Both the position numbers and the translations under genes were made by a program. From CAYMJM01 sp964391325 (GTDB lineage Bacteria > Patescibacteriota > Dojkabacteria > B142 > JAFGMG01), in contig CAYMJM010000002.1 of the NCBI GenBank assembly GCA_964391325.1, positions 13,776 to 77,775 on the forward strand: DNA of 64,000 bases. The letters run 5' to 3'. The notes under the pieces were generated by a model. It saw only the letters and a program-made list of their open reading frames with translations, did not search any database and was not told where the DNA came from. Positions 45,154 through 52,281 of this stretch are shown piece by piece. Position 1 is the stretch's first letter; the number at the start of each line of letters is the position of its first letter.

Positions 45154-45576
45154 TTAAAAATTAATTTTTTCTATTTTGAATTCAATTTTGTCTTGTGGTC
45201 TCAGTTGGTAATCACTTACCCCAACACTCGCATCCTGATTGTTTATTAAAAGCTTCCAAAATTCATCCTGGTTTGGGGTAATGCCGTTGATTGAATTGAT
45301 CATTACTCCAAAGTTATACTGAGTGTATTCGAAGGTAAAATTATCATTAGTTGTCTCGAGTGATTCCAAAGCGCTAAAGAATGTCTCCCCTGGATTAAAC
45401 TCAAGTTCATATATGTTGTCATTAATTACCAAATTAGCCTTTTGCGTTTGTTGTTGAACCTGTGTGCCTTTTACATCAGAATCGGTTTGTCTAGTTGAAA
45501 GGAATAACCCACCTGCCGCGACAATCAGCAACAGGATAAGTGTAGGAATAAGTATAGAAAGTTTGGGTCTGGACAT
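45154..45576 (-). CDS. membrane-anchored DUF4430 (transcobalamin-C-like) protein
   Basis: N-terminal membrane anchor (LSILIPTLILLLIVAAGGLF, about 6-25), then a DUF4430 domain at about 48-140: FNPGETFFSALESLE, NFGVMINSINGITPNQDEFW and KLLINNQDASVGVSDYQLRP ending QDKIEFKIEKI. DUF4430 is the fold of the transcobalamin C-terminal domain, which binds cobalamin. First gene after the cobalamin riboswitch, so a cobalamin-capture role at the cell surface is well supported by context. 140 aa. Confidence 0.82.
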   Translation of the reverse strand: MSRPKLSILIPTLILLLIVAAGGLFLSTRQTDSDVKGTQVQQQTQKANLVINDNIYELEFNPGETFFSALESLETTNDNFTFEYTQYNFGVMINSINGITPNQDEFWKLLINNQDASVGVSDYQLRPQDKIEFKIEKINF

Positions 45577-45599
45577 AGTGGCTCGCTATAAAATATTAA

Positions 45600-45618
45600 A
45601 CTCCCCTAAGCGGAGAGT
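45600..45618 (-). terminator. hairpin in the expression platform of the cobalamin riboswitch
   Basis: Reverse strand: ACTCTCC, loop GCTTA, GGGGAGT followed by TTAATATTTT. The stem includes one G-T pair and the T tract is weak. It starts where the aptamer P1 ends, so it may act as terminator or sequester structure before the DUF4430 gene. Confidence 0.45.
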
Positions 45619-45739
45619 CTAAATTTATAGTGATCTCCTGCTCGGGACATATGTATTACAGTGTTAGGCTCGGACTTTACCGTTGCGGCACAGTGGAAGA
45701 ATTTCGCTCCCTTCACTAAAACTGTAATCTAAATTTAGA
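45618..45739 (-). ncRNA. cobalamin riboswitch aptamer
   Basis: On the reverse strand a perfect 10-bp P1 (TCTAAATTTA / TAAATTTAGA) encloses the core with AAGGGAGCGAAATTC, then CCACTGTGCCGCAACGGTAA and AGTCCGAGC, matching the conserved B12-box elements (GGGA..GAA-x-TCC, GTGCCGCAACGGTAA, GxGAGC). It lies 42 bases upstream of the DUF4430 start and controls that operon. Sub-class was not determined. Confidence 0.82.
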
Positions 45740-45768
45740 TGATGAAAGTTTTTTTGTCAAGCAGAAAA

Positions 45769-46365
45769 TTACTTTTTGAAGAAATCCTCGAAAAAGAAAT
45801 CTATCTTCACTCTTTTGGCAGCTTGCTCATCGAATTCGCTGTCTCCTACCATGAGATATTTTTCGTGAGAAACTCTTAAACCTGTTCGAATGAGGTCAAA
45901 GCCGTCCGGATATGGTTTTGTAAATTTGACCATGTCTCTGCTCACTATTTTGTCGAAATTACCGCTTAGGTTCACCATTTGTAGTACGTGCTCAACAGTA
46001 CGATGCATCTGGGAGGTCCATAGGTGATATTTGTATTTCTTTTGGTTCTCTAATAACCATTCAATAAGAGAATCATTTAAAGAAACTTCTTTCAGATAAT
46101 GGATTTCAAAAAATTCCAGGTAGTCATATATTTCCTTTTTTACATCGTCCCCATGTTCCGCAATCAGCATATTCATCATGTTATTGGTCCTAGTAATAGT
46201 GTGGGGGTTGGCTTGGACAAGCTTATGGTCGATTCCATCAAACATTTCCCAAGCTTTATCTACGAAAATATCCCAGGGCAGTTCGAGTTTTACTATAGTT
46301 TCGTCGAGATCAAAAATAAGATGTTGCTTTGGATTTTGTGTTAAATAATCATCTAATTTGTGCAT
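45769..46365 (-). CDS. HAD-superfamily hydrolase
   Basis: Catalytic DLDET (Asp19, Asp21), then HLWTSQMHR (motif II), KFTKPYPDGFD (motif III Lys) and LMVGDSEFDEQAAK (motif IV). At 198 aa it is a compact HAD with a helical cap between motifs I and II. Substrate unknown; likely a small phosphomonoester. ATG 46365 chosen; a TTG five codons upstream is the longer option. Confidence 0.85.
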   Translation of the reverse strand: MHKLDDYLTQNPKQHLIFDLDETIVKLELPWDIFVDKAWEMFDGIDHKLVQANPHTITRTNNMMNMLIAEHGDDVKKEIYDYLEFFEIHYLKEVSLNDSLIEWLLENQKKYKYHLWTSQMHRTVEHVLQMVNLSGNFDKIVSRDMVKFTKPYPDGFDLIRTGLRVSHEKYLMVGDSEFDEQAAKRVKIDFFFEDFFKK

Positions 46366-46406
46366 AACGAATAGTATCAAATATTAAGTGCTAGGGATTA
46401 ATCTAA

Positions 46407-46460
46407 GTGTCAGTTCGAGCGCCCGCCTGTCCAACAGGCAGGGAGTCGAGAACTAGACAC
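46407..46460. repeat. dispersed hairpin element, copy 2 (best formed)
   Basis: GTGTC-AGTTC-GAG-CG... GCCTG loop CAGGC ... GAG-TCGAGAACT-AGACAC folds into a long stem of three paired blocks: GTGTC/GACAC, AGTTC/GAACT and GCCTG/CAGGC. Shares TGTCAGTTCGAG with 24671-24682; the core TGTCAGTTCG also occurs at 51730-51739. Downstream of cysS and upstream of the HAD gene, without a T tract. Confidence 0.65.
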
Positions 46461-46472
46461 ATTTTCTACTGC

Positions 46473-47891
46473 CTAGATGATCCTCCACTTCGTCCCTTCT
46501 GGAGTGTCTTTAATCTCTACATTATACTTCTCTTTTAACGTATCTCTGATCTGATCAGATTGGGCAAAATCCCCTGTTTTTCTAGCTGCTTCTCGCTGTG
46601 CCAGTAATTCTTTTACCTGAGTTTTTTCAGCTTCACTTAACTTAGCTTCCTTTTCCAATAAGCTCTCTTTAAGTTTTAAACCTAATACTTGATCGAAGTC
46701 TAGAATGGTAGCCTTTTTATCAGCTTCTGGAATATTGGATTTTAATACTTCCCACACTATGGCTAAGGCATTAGGTATGTTTACATCATCTTTTATGGTC
46801 ATCAAAAACTGGTCTTTAAGTTTTGGATTTACCTGCCCTTTCCCTGTAATAGTTCTTAATTGATTGATAAGTTTTATTCGTGCGTTTTTTGCAGCTTCAA
46901 GTGCTGACCAGGTAAAATTTTGTTTCGATCTATAATGAGCGGTGAGAAAAAAATATCTCAAATCCATAGGATCAAATCCCCTGTCTTGAATCTCCTGAAG
47001 CGAAAACCCAGTGCCCTCTGACTTTGACATCTTTCTGTCGTTGACTAGTAGGTGTTCGTTATGTAGCCAGTAATTAGCAAATTTCTGTTCATTGGCTGTT
47101 TCACTTTGTGCAATTTCATTTGGATGATGTATGGGGATATGTTCAACTCCTCCCATATGAATATCAAGCGTTTTCCCCAGGAACGATTCTGCAATTACGG
47201 AACATTCAATATGCCATCCGGGAAAACCTTCACCATTTGCAACGTTTTCTGACTTAAAAGGTGAAGGCCAAAATTGTAAAGCATTTTTATGTACTCCGGT
47301 TTTGAAAAACCATAAGACAAAATCCGCAGGATGTCTCTTGTTGGAATCTACAATTTCCCCTTTGCCGGCGCCGGTTCTCTGGTCTTCGAGCTTTTTATTT
47401 GAAAACGCGGGATAATCTTGCGCTTTAGTTACATCAAAATATATAGCTTTCGGCGTGATATATGCTGCTTGCTTCTCAAGTAGCACTTGAATCATCTGTA
47501 TAATCTCAGATATCTTGGCTGTAGCCTTGGACTTATGAGTAGGCTCTAAGAGATTAATTTTTTTGATATCATTTTCAAAAATTTGAATATATTTGTCAGC
47601 AATTTCTTCTGGAGATAAACCTTCCCTTTTCGCTCCCTTCTCCATTTTGTCTTCGCCCTCATCAGCATCACTTGTTAAATGCCCTACATCAGTATAATTG
47701 CGTACATAATTTACTTCGAACCCCATATACATTAGACTTCGTCTAATGAGATCTCCCATTGTCATAGCTCGTAAGTTCCCAATGTGTTGAGTCCAATAAA
47801 CTGTGGGACCACAATGGTAGAATTTAATAAGTTTACCTTTTATGGGCTTAAGTTCCTCTTTTTGCTTAGTAAGCGTGTTGTAAAGTTCCAT
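46473..47891 (-). CDS. cysS: cysteine--tRNA ligase
   Basis: Class I synthetase. N-terminal MELYNTLTKQKEELKPIKGK, then FYHCGPTVYWTQHIGNLRAM (HIGN motif, 36-39, with zinc-ligand Cys27), MGDLIRRSLMYMGFEV, the WHIECS zinc site and KMSKSEGTGF (about 287). Length 472 aa is normal. Tail-to-head with tyrS (166-bp gap). The cell therefore makes Cys-tRNA directly. Confidence 0.95.
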   Translation of the reverse strand: MELYNTLTKQKEELKPIKGKLIKFYHCGPTVYWTQHIGNLRAMTMGDLIRRSLMYMGFEVNYVRNYTDVGHLTSDADEGEDKMEKGAKREGLSPEEIADKYIQIFENDIKKINLLEPTHKSKATAKISEIIQMIQVLLEKQAAYITPKAIYFDVTKAQDYPAFSNKKLEDQRTGAGKGEIVDSNKRHPADFVLWFFKTGVHKNALQFWPSPFKSENVANGEGFPGWHIECSVIAESFLGKTLDIHMGGVEHIPIHHPNEIAQSETANEQKFANYWLHNEHLLVNDRKMSKSEGTGFSLQEIQDRGFDPMDLRYFFLTAHYRSKQNFTWSALEAAKNARIKLINQLRTITGKGQVNPKLKDQFLMTIKDDVNIPNALAIVWEVLKSNIPEADKKATILDFDQVLGLKLKESLLEKEAKLSEAEKTQVKELLAQREAARKTGDFAQSDQIRDTLKEKYNVEIKDTPEGTKWRII

Positions 47892-48057
47892 TATTGATGT
47901 TTAATGATTTAATTTTCAGGGTAGTTTTCTGTAAAGTATCCAAATAGGCTAAATAATATTACCAAAAATAGAGGGATCCCACGAGATGGTTAGTTATATA
48001 TTGACTTTAAATATTTAGACTTGCGATTTTTTATAAATAATTAGCAGAATCATTGCA

Positions 48058-49182
48058 TTATCTAGAGACCTGATAGCTTTTGACTTCTTCAAGTAAAGCC
48101 TTTGCATGAACATCTTTTTCAAAATGTTCTCTTACTGGTTTTACCAGTTCATCAATATATTCAATAACTGTATTTTTCAGATCAAGAGGATGCAAGCTAT
48201 TGCCTCCTTTTTCATAAGCCCTTTCAATTTCTTCATATGTTCTAAATACAGATTCACCGCCAAATTTTGCTGGTCTTTTGACAATGAATCCTGCTTTCAG
48301 GAAGTTGTTTCTGCCTTCGAGATGATGAGCTTCGAAAATAATTTGCCTAATATAATCCAGGATTGGGTTATCTTTGATAACTCCTTCCGGACAGTAAGCT
48401 TTGCGGATTTTTTCCTCAACTTCTTGTCTTGTATCAGTCATGAATATAGCAGTTTCTGGCTTGGATTTGCTCATTTTCATACTGATTGCCCTTTCCGTCG
48501 GGTCGGCATTTTCAGGTGCAGGTTTACCTAATCCCATTAGCATTCCATGGCTTACTACCACAGGCTTCCAGAATCCGAGTTCGGGTCCTAGTGTTCTTGC
48601 GAGCATGTTAACTTTTCTCTGGTCCATCCCCAGCTGAGTAACCTGACAGTGTATAATTTTGAAAATGTCAGTAATTTGCATACATGGGTATATAATTTGA
48701 GAAGCTGCTAGCTTATCTTTTTCTGATCTGCCCATTATTTCGGTAGTTCTTAGAATTCTATTCAGAGTTGTATTTTTGGCTACCCTCATAACTGTCTCCC
48801 AGTATTCCTTGTCTCCAATAAAATCACTGGTTTTCAGAAATTCAACATGTTTGAGATTCATTCCAGTTGCTTTCCAGGTTTCTATAAAGTAATCTCCAAC
48901 CTTTTGAATTTTTGACATGTCCCCATCCATTTTGTTGTTTAAAAATGCAAACCAGTCTGCAACCCACATGCGAAAAGTAAAACCTGCTTTAATCATTTTA
49001 TTTGTATTGATAGCTCTGATAATCCCTTGCGCTATGTGCATCTGACCTGAGGGCTCCATCCCATCGTAAGTATATAGTTTCTCGCCAGATTCTAAGATTT
49101 TGGGCAATTCCTCTTCGCCTACAATTTCTCCACCATATTTTGCGATTGACTTAATAAGGTCAATTTTTTCTTGGGTTGTCAT
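48058..49182 (-). CDS. tyrS: tyrosine--tRNA ligase, archaeal/eukaryotic type
   Basis: Class I synthetase of the archaeal/eukaryotic rather than the bacterial form. YDGMEPSGQMHIAQG (signature 1, HIAQ at 49-52), NKMIKAGFTFRMWVADWFAFL, YPCMQITDIFKIIHCQVTQL, GMDQRKVNMLAR, MKMSKSKPETAIF (about 233-245), KIRKAYCPEGVIKDNPILDY and HPLDLKNTVIEYIDELVKPV are all typical of that clade. The wording of several blocks is closest, from memory, to plant/protist cytosolic enzymes. There is no C-terminal S4 domain, which most bacterial TyrRS carry. Its cognate tRNA-Tyr is encoded 2.9 kb away and has the matching C1:G72 pair. 374 aa. Confidence 0.93.
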   Translation of the reverse strand: MTTQEKIDLIKSIAKYGGEIVGEEELPKILESGEKLYTYDGMEPSGQMHIAQGIIRAINTNKMIKAGFTFRMWVADWFAFLNNKMDGDMSKIQKVGDYFIETWKATGMNLKHVEFLKTSDFIGDKEYWETVMRVAKNTTLNRILRTTEIMGRSEKDKLAASQIIYPCMQITDIFKIIHCQVTQLGMDQRKVNMLARTLGPELGFWKPVVVSHGMLMGLGKPAPENADPTERAISMKMSKSKPETAIFMTDTRQEVEEKIRKAYCPEGVIKDNPILDYIRQIIFEAHHLEGRNNFLKAGFIVKRPAKFGGESVFRTYEEIERAYEKGGNSLHPLDLKNTVIEYIDELVKPVREHFEKDVHAKALLEEVKSYQVSR

Positions 49183-49201
49183 TTATTTATTTTAAAATAA
49201 G

Positions 49202-50302
49202 TTAATTAATAGATTCTAATGCTTTGATAAGTATTAAATTTTTATGCCTATCCTGTAGCGTGATACGTGTGTACCCTTTACCTCGAAGTGCTTCTGTAGT
49301 ATTAAAATCTGCTGTCAGAATGTTTTTATCTAACAATTCATTGAATAGTAACTTAGTCTTGTGCTTGATCAGTAATATATTGATTTGAGAGTTTCCTACT
49401 AAATGTAGATTATCCAACTTACGAATATTTTCGATAATGAAATTTCTTTCTTTACTAATTGTGTTCTGAATCAATGCTAAATTATTACTTAAAATCGCTT
49501 CTCTTGCAATCTTTTCTGATATTGTTGAAATATTGTATGGTGGTCTAAAGTCTTCTAAGACTGCAGCTAGTTTTGGGTTAGTTATGATCCATCCAACTCT
49601 TAAACCTGCGAGCCCAAATACTTTGGATAAGCTCTTAAGTATTATTAGTCTTTCTGAGTTATTAACTAAATTTATTGCACTAAATTTTTGATGGTCAGGT
49701 AGAAACTGAATTAAACTTTCGTCAACTACTAATATGCAAGTAGTATTTTCTAAAAGTTTTTGTATCAGGCGGAGTGAGATCACTTGTCCTGTAGGATTGT
49801 TGGGATTAGCCAGCCATATCAATTTCACTTTCTCTTTTCTAGTAATTTTTATAACTTTCTCTATAGTTCCATCAGCTATAGTAAAATCATCACTCTCTTC
49901 AGTTTGTACAGACAAAACGCTAGCTCCTTCCTTTAAAGTAGCGTCCCTAAATCTGAAAAATGTAGGTTCAATTACTAATACCTTGTCATTCTTATTCAAC
50001 AGTATACGGGGTATTAGCTCAATAGCCCCATCTGCCCCGTCTGTGATTGAAATCATGGAGTCTTCTATATCTTCATGCTTAGCTATTGTTTGTTTTAATT
50101 GTTTGAAGCTGGGGTCTACGTATTTATTTATGTCTTGTATTGTTATTTTGGCCAAGATTGGTTCGAGTTTTGAAATTTTGGTAATAAAAGATTCCCCTCC
50201 ATCAAAGCGAATGGGGTTTCCAATACTTGATTTACTATTTATGTATCTTGCTGGCTTTGTGGACAGCCAACGAGTTACTTTTGTGTTAATTGATTTTGAC
50301 AT
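49202..50302 (-). CDS. PLP-dependent class I/II aminotransferase (HisC-like)
   Basis: Fold-type I aminotransferase, 366 aa. Seen: ISITDGADGAIELIPRILLN, LVIEPTFFRFRDA, WLANPNNPTGQVIS (substrate/PLP loop), ILVVDESLIQFLPD, and the catalytic lysine motif LIILKSLSKVFGLAGLRVGW. The pattern resembles histidinol-phosphate aminotransferase, but no other histidine gene is nearby and the substrate is open (aromatic amino acids also possible). A 110-nt leader with an attenuator hairpin precedes it. Length normal; lies 20 bases upstream of tyrS, so both could be one transcript. Confidence 0.85.
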   Translation of the reverse strand: MSKSINTKVTRWLSTKPARYINSKSSIGNPIRFDGGESFITKISKLEPILAKITIQDINKYVDPSFKQLKQTIAKHEDIEDSMISITDGADGAIELIPRILLNKNDKVLVIEPTFFRFRDATLKEGASVLSVQTEESDDFTIADGTIEKVIKITRKEKVKLIWLANPNNPTGQVISLRLIQKLLENTTCILVVDESLIQFLPDHQKFSAINLVNNSERLIILKSLSKVFGLAGLRVGWIITNPKLAAVLEDFRPPYNISTISEKIAREAILSNNLALIQNTISKERNFIIENIRKLDNLHLVGNSQINILLIKHKTKLLFNELLDKNILTADFNTTEALRGKGYTRITLQDRHKNLILIKALESIN

Positions 50303-50313
50303 GCTTTTAATAT

Positions 50314-50339
50314 AAAAAAACTCACCTGTCTAGGTGAGT
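50314..50339 (-). terminator. attenuator terminator in the aminotransferase leader
   Basis: Reverse strand: ACTCACCT, loop AGAC, AGGTGAGT, followed by seven T residues. Perfect 8-bp stem and T tract, ending 11 bases before the aminotransferase ATG. Its position between promoter and gene identifies it as an attenuator rather than a gene-end terminator. Confidence 0.8.
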
Positions 50340-50409
50340 GCGTACAAAAGTCTATCTGACAATAATCATTACACTCGCCTTAGGGTGAGCTATAATAGTT
50401 CTTATTGTC
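50340..50409 (-). ncRNA. structured leader (putative riboswitch or attenuation RNA)
   Basis: Reverse strand: GACAATAA (50409-50402) pairs with TTATTGTC (50365-50358), enclosing a second hairpin CTCACCCTAAGGCGAG (50389-50374). Its CTCACC segment can alternatively pair with AGGTGAG of the terminator, an antiterminator possibility. No match to riboswitch classes I can recognise by eye (T-box, SAM, TPP, lysine, cobalamin, glycine, preQ1). Probably responds to a product or substrate of the aminotransferase. Confidence 0.55.
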
Positions 50410-50526
50410 GGATAAATTAACTTGTCTCATAAAAATATTATATAATTATTTCTCTGTGTTCGTAAGGGGTCTTTATCAGACACAAATAGATTTCTCAGCT
50501 ATAATACTAAATATTACGTGGTGTTT

Positions 50527-51699
50527 ATGAAAAAGTTTCTAATCTTCGTAGCAATTTTTCCCTTCTTTGTGAATATGGCTCTAGCTCAGGAAGAATTTAT
50601 AGAGCAGGATGATGTCATTCCTTTGGCAGACCAAACCGCACCTGAAAGATATACTTACCAGGCTGAGATAACAAAAGTTGAAAATCAGCCTTGTGGAGAA
50701 AGTTTTCTGGATGAGACAGATCTAAAACCCTGTATCTATGTAGAATATCAGTTGCTTGAGGGAAATAATCAGGGGAAAATAAATTCCAGTCTATTAAATC
50801 CCAATACCGATGTTCTAGCAGAGAAATGGGGCTTGAGTGTCGGAGATAAAATCATAGTAACTGAGTTTAATTTCGGTGAGTTTAGTGATTATCAGATAAC
50901 TGAAATTTATAGAACAAATTCTATCGTCTGGTTCGTTTTAATTTATTTTATATTGGTTTTGCTTGTAGGTGGATGGCAGGGCCTAGGTTCAGTACTAGGC
51001 TTAGCAGTTAGTATTCTAGTTATTCTTAAAGTTATAATTCCGATGACACTGGCTGGTTGGGATCCTATCTGGGTCAGTATTCTTGGCGGACTTTGTGTGC
51101 TGCTTCCGTCTATTTATTTTTCTCATGGATTTAATGCTAAGACGACCATTGCTTTGTTGGGGACTATGTTAGGACTATTTGTTACAGGCTTACTCGCAGC
51201 TATTGCTTTAAACTCTATAAGTTTAACAGGGCTAGGGGGAGAAGAATCCTTATTTTTGGTTAGTGATAGTGCTGGTGTTTTGAATATGAGAAGCATCTTA
51301 CTGGCTAGCATGATTATCGGAGGTATAGGTCTAATAGATGATGTCACTGTCAGCCAGATTGCAGTGATAAGAGAAATTTATGAGGAAAATAAAAATATTT
51401 CAGTCAGAAGGCTTTATAAAAAAGCAATGAATGTGGGAAAGGATCATATCGCTTCTATGGTTAACACGCTTTTCTTGGCTTATACGGCTGCTTCGCTGCC
51501 TCTAATTATGCTTTTAGTTGATCAAGGTGCTGATTTATCATATATAGTAAATATAGAAGCTTTCGCTGAAGAAATTGCAAGAACTCTGGTTGCCAGTAGT
51601 GGCTTGGTTATAACTGTACCGATAACCACATTTATAGGGGCTTATTTATATGTACACAAGCAGGTTTTAATAGCAAAATACAAAGATATAACAGTTTAA
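50527..51699 (+). CDS. YibE/F-family membrane protein
   Basis: Signal peptide (MKKFLIFVAIFPFFVNMALA), a soluble extracytoplasmic segment of about 110 residues, then multiple helices with YibE/F hallmarks: FILVLLVGGWQGLGSVLGLA, GGLCVLLPSIYFSHGFNAK, LLASMIIGGIGLIDDVTVSQ, and VNTLFLAYTAASLPLIMLL. Function of the family is unknown. ATG 50527 chosen; a GTG at 50518 is the longer start. 390 aa, divergent from the aminotransferase and sharing its promoter region. Confidence 0.82.
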   Translation: MKKFLIFVAIFPFFVNMALAQEEFIEQDDVIPLADQTAPERYTYQAEITKVENQPCGESFLDETDLKPCIYVEYQLLEGNNQGKINSSLLNPNTDVLAEKWGLSVGDKIIVTEFNFGEFSDYQITEIYRTNSIVWFVLIYFILVLLVGGWQGLGSVLGLAVSILVILKVIIPMTLAGWDPIWVSILGGLCVLLPSIYFSHGFNAKTTIALLGTMLGLFVTGLLAAIALNSISLTGLGGEESLFLVSDSAGVLNMRSILLASMIIGGIGLIDDVTVSQIAVIREIYEENKNISVRRLYKKAMNVGKDHIASMVNTLFLAYTAASLPLIMLLVDQGADLSYIVNIEAFAEEIARTLVASSGLVITVPITTFIGAYLYVHKQVLIAKYKDITV

Positions 51700-51801
51700 T
51701 TAATGTGGATTATGGATTGATGGAGAGTGTGTCAGTTCGGTATAGAATAGCGTTGAGTACTATAGGTCTGTTTGATATAATAAAGTAGTTATTTAGATCA
51801 T
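51700..51801. other. intergenic stretch with a degraded copy of the hairpin element
   Basis: About 100 bases; TGTCAGTTCG at 51730-51739 matches the core of the elements at 24671 and 46407, but the right arm is not well paired. No ORF. Confidence 0.4.
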
Positions 51802-51918
51802 ATGAATGCAGCTAACATAGAGAAGATACCAATGGTTGAACTGGGAACAGGAAGCCTGATGTACTTTTTACTGGCTATTGTGGCAATTATATTAGCTGAA
51901 AGAGGTAAAGAAAGTTAG
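51802..51918 (+). CDS. 38-aa single-span membrane peptide
   Basis: ATG AAT GCA..., peptide MNAANIEKIPMVELGTGSLM followed by YFLLAIVAIILAERGKES: a polar start, a Gly-Thr-Gly turn, one membrane helix and a charged end. Too short for standard ORF filters. A weak purine-rich stretch precedes it. It resembles the C-terminal part of sortase-type anchors in shape (turn, helix, positive tail) but there is no LPxTG. Could be a small membrane protein or a remnant. Confidence 0.4.
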   Translation: MNAANIEKIPMVELGTGSLMYFLLAIVAIILAERGKES

Positions 51919-52091
51919 TTTTTTTCATAGCTCTAAATATTTTATTCATCCCCATTTATCAGTTGTCATATTGTTTGCGATATAAGTCTATGAGAATGTG
52001 TCAGTGAGGGTTTTATAGGGTATTATTGGCAGGTAACTATTTCAGAGAATTTGGTGCACAGTTGACTTGGCTAAGTGAAGTTTACAAAAAA
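51919..52091. other. intergenic region before tRNA-Tyr
   Basis: 173 bases, AT-rich, with TGTCAG at 51999-52004. No ORF or further RNA structure that I can support; it lies downstream of the 38-aa ORF and at the 3' side of the tRNA (reverse strand), whose transcript runs into a T-rich stretch here. Confidence 0.4.
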
Positions 52092-52175
52092 TCCAGAGAG
52101 AGGGATTCGAACCCCCGTAGGCCTGAGGCCGCCAGATTTACAGTCTGGTGCAATTGACCGCTCTGCCATCTCTGG
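52092..52175 (-). tRNA. tRNA-Tyr (anticodon GTA) with C1:G72
   Basis: 84-nt cloverleaf on the reverse strand: acceptor CCAGAGA/TCTCTGG with discriminator A, anticodon stem CCAGA/TCTGG and loop CTGTAAA (GTA anticodon), T loop TTCGAAT, long variable arm with a 4-bp stem (GGCC/GGCC) as expected for bacterial tRNA-Tyr. CCA is not encoded; a T tract follows. The first base pair is C1:G72, the identity element used by archaeal/eukaryotic TyrRS, whereas bacterial tRNA-Tyr normally has G1:C72. Confidence 0.93.
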
Positions 52176-52281
52176 ATTATATGTAATTTTACCTGAACAC
52201 TAGACCAATTGTCTAGCGGTTGATTGAATAGTAGTTATTTGTATATCATGTGTTATTATATAGATACTTTAAATTTTTGAG

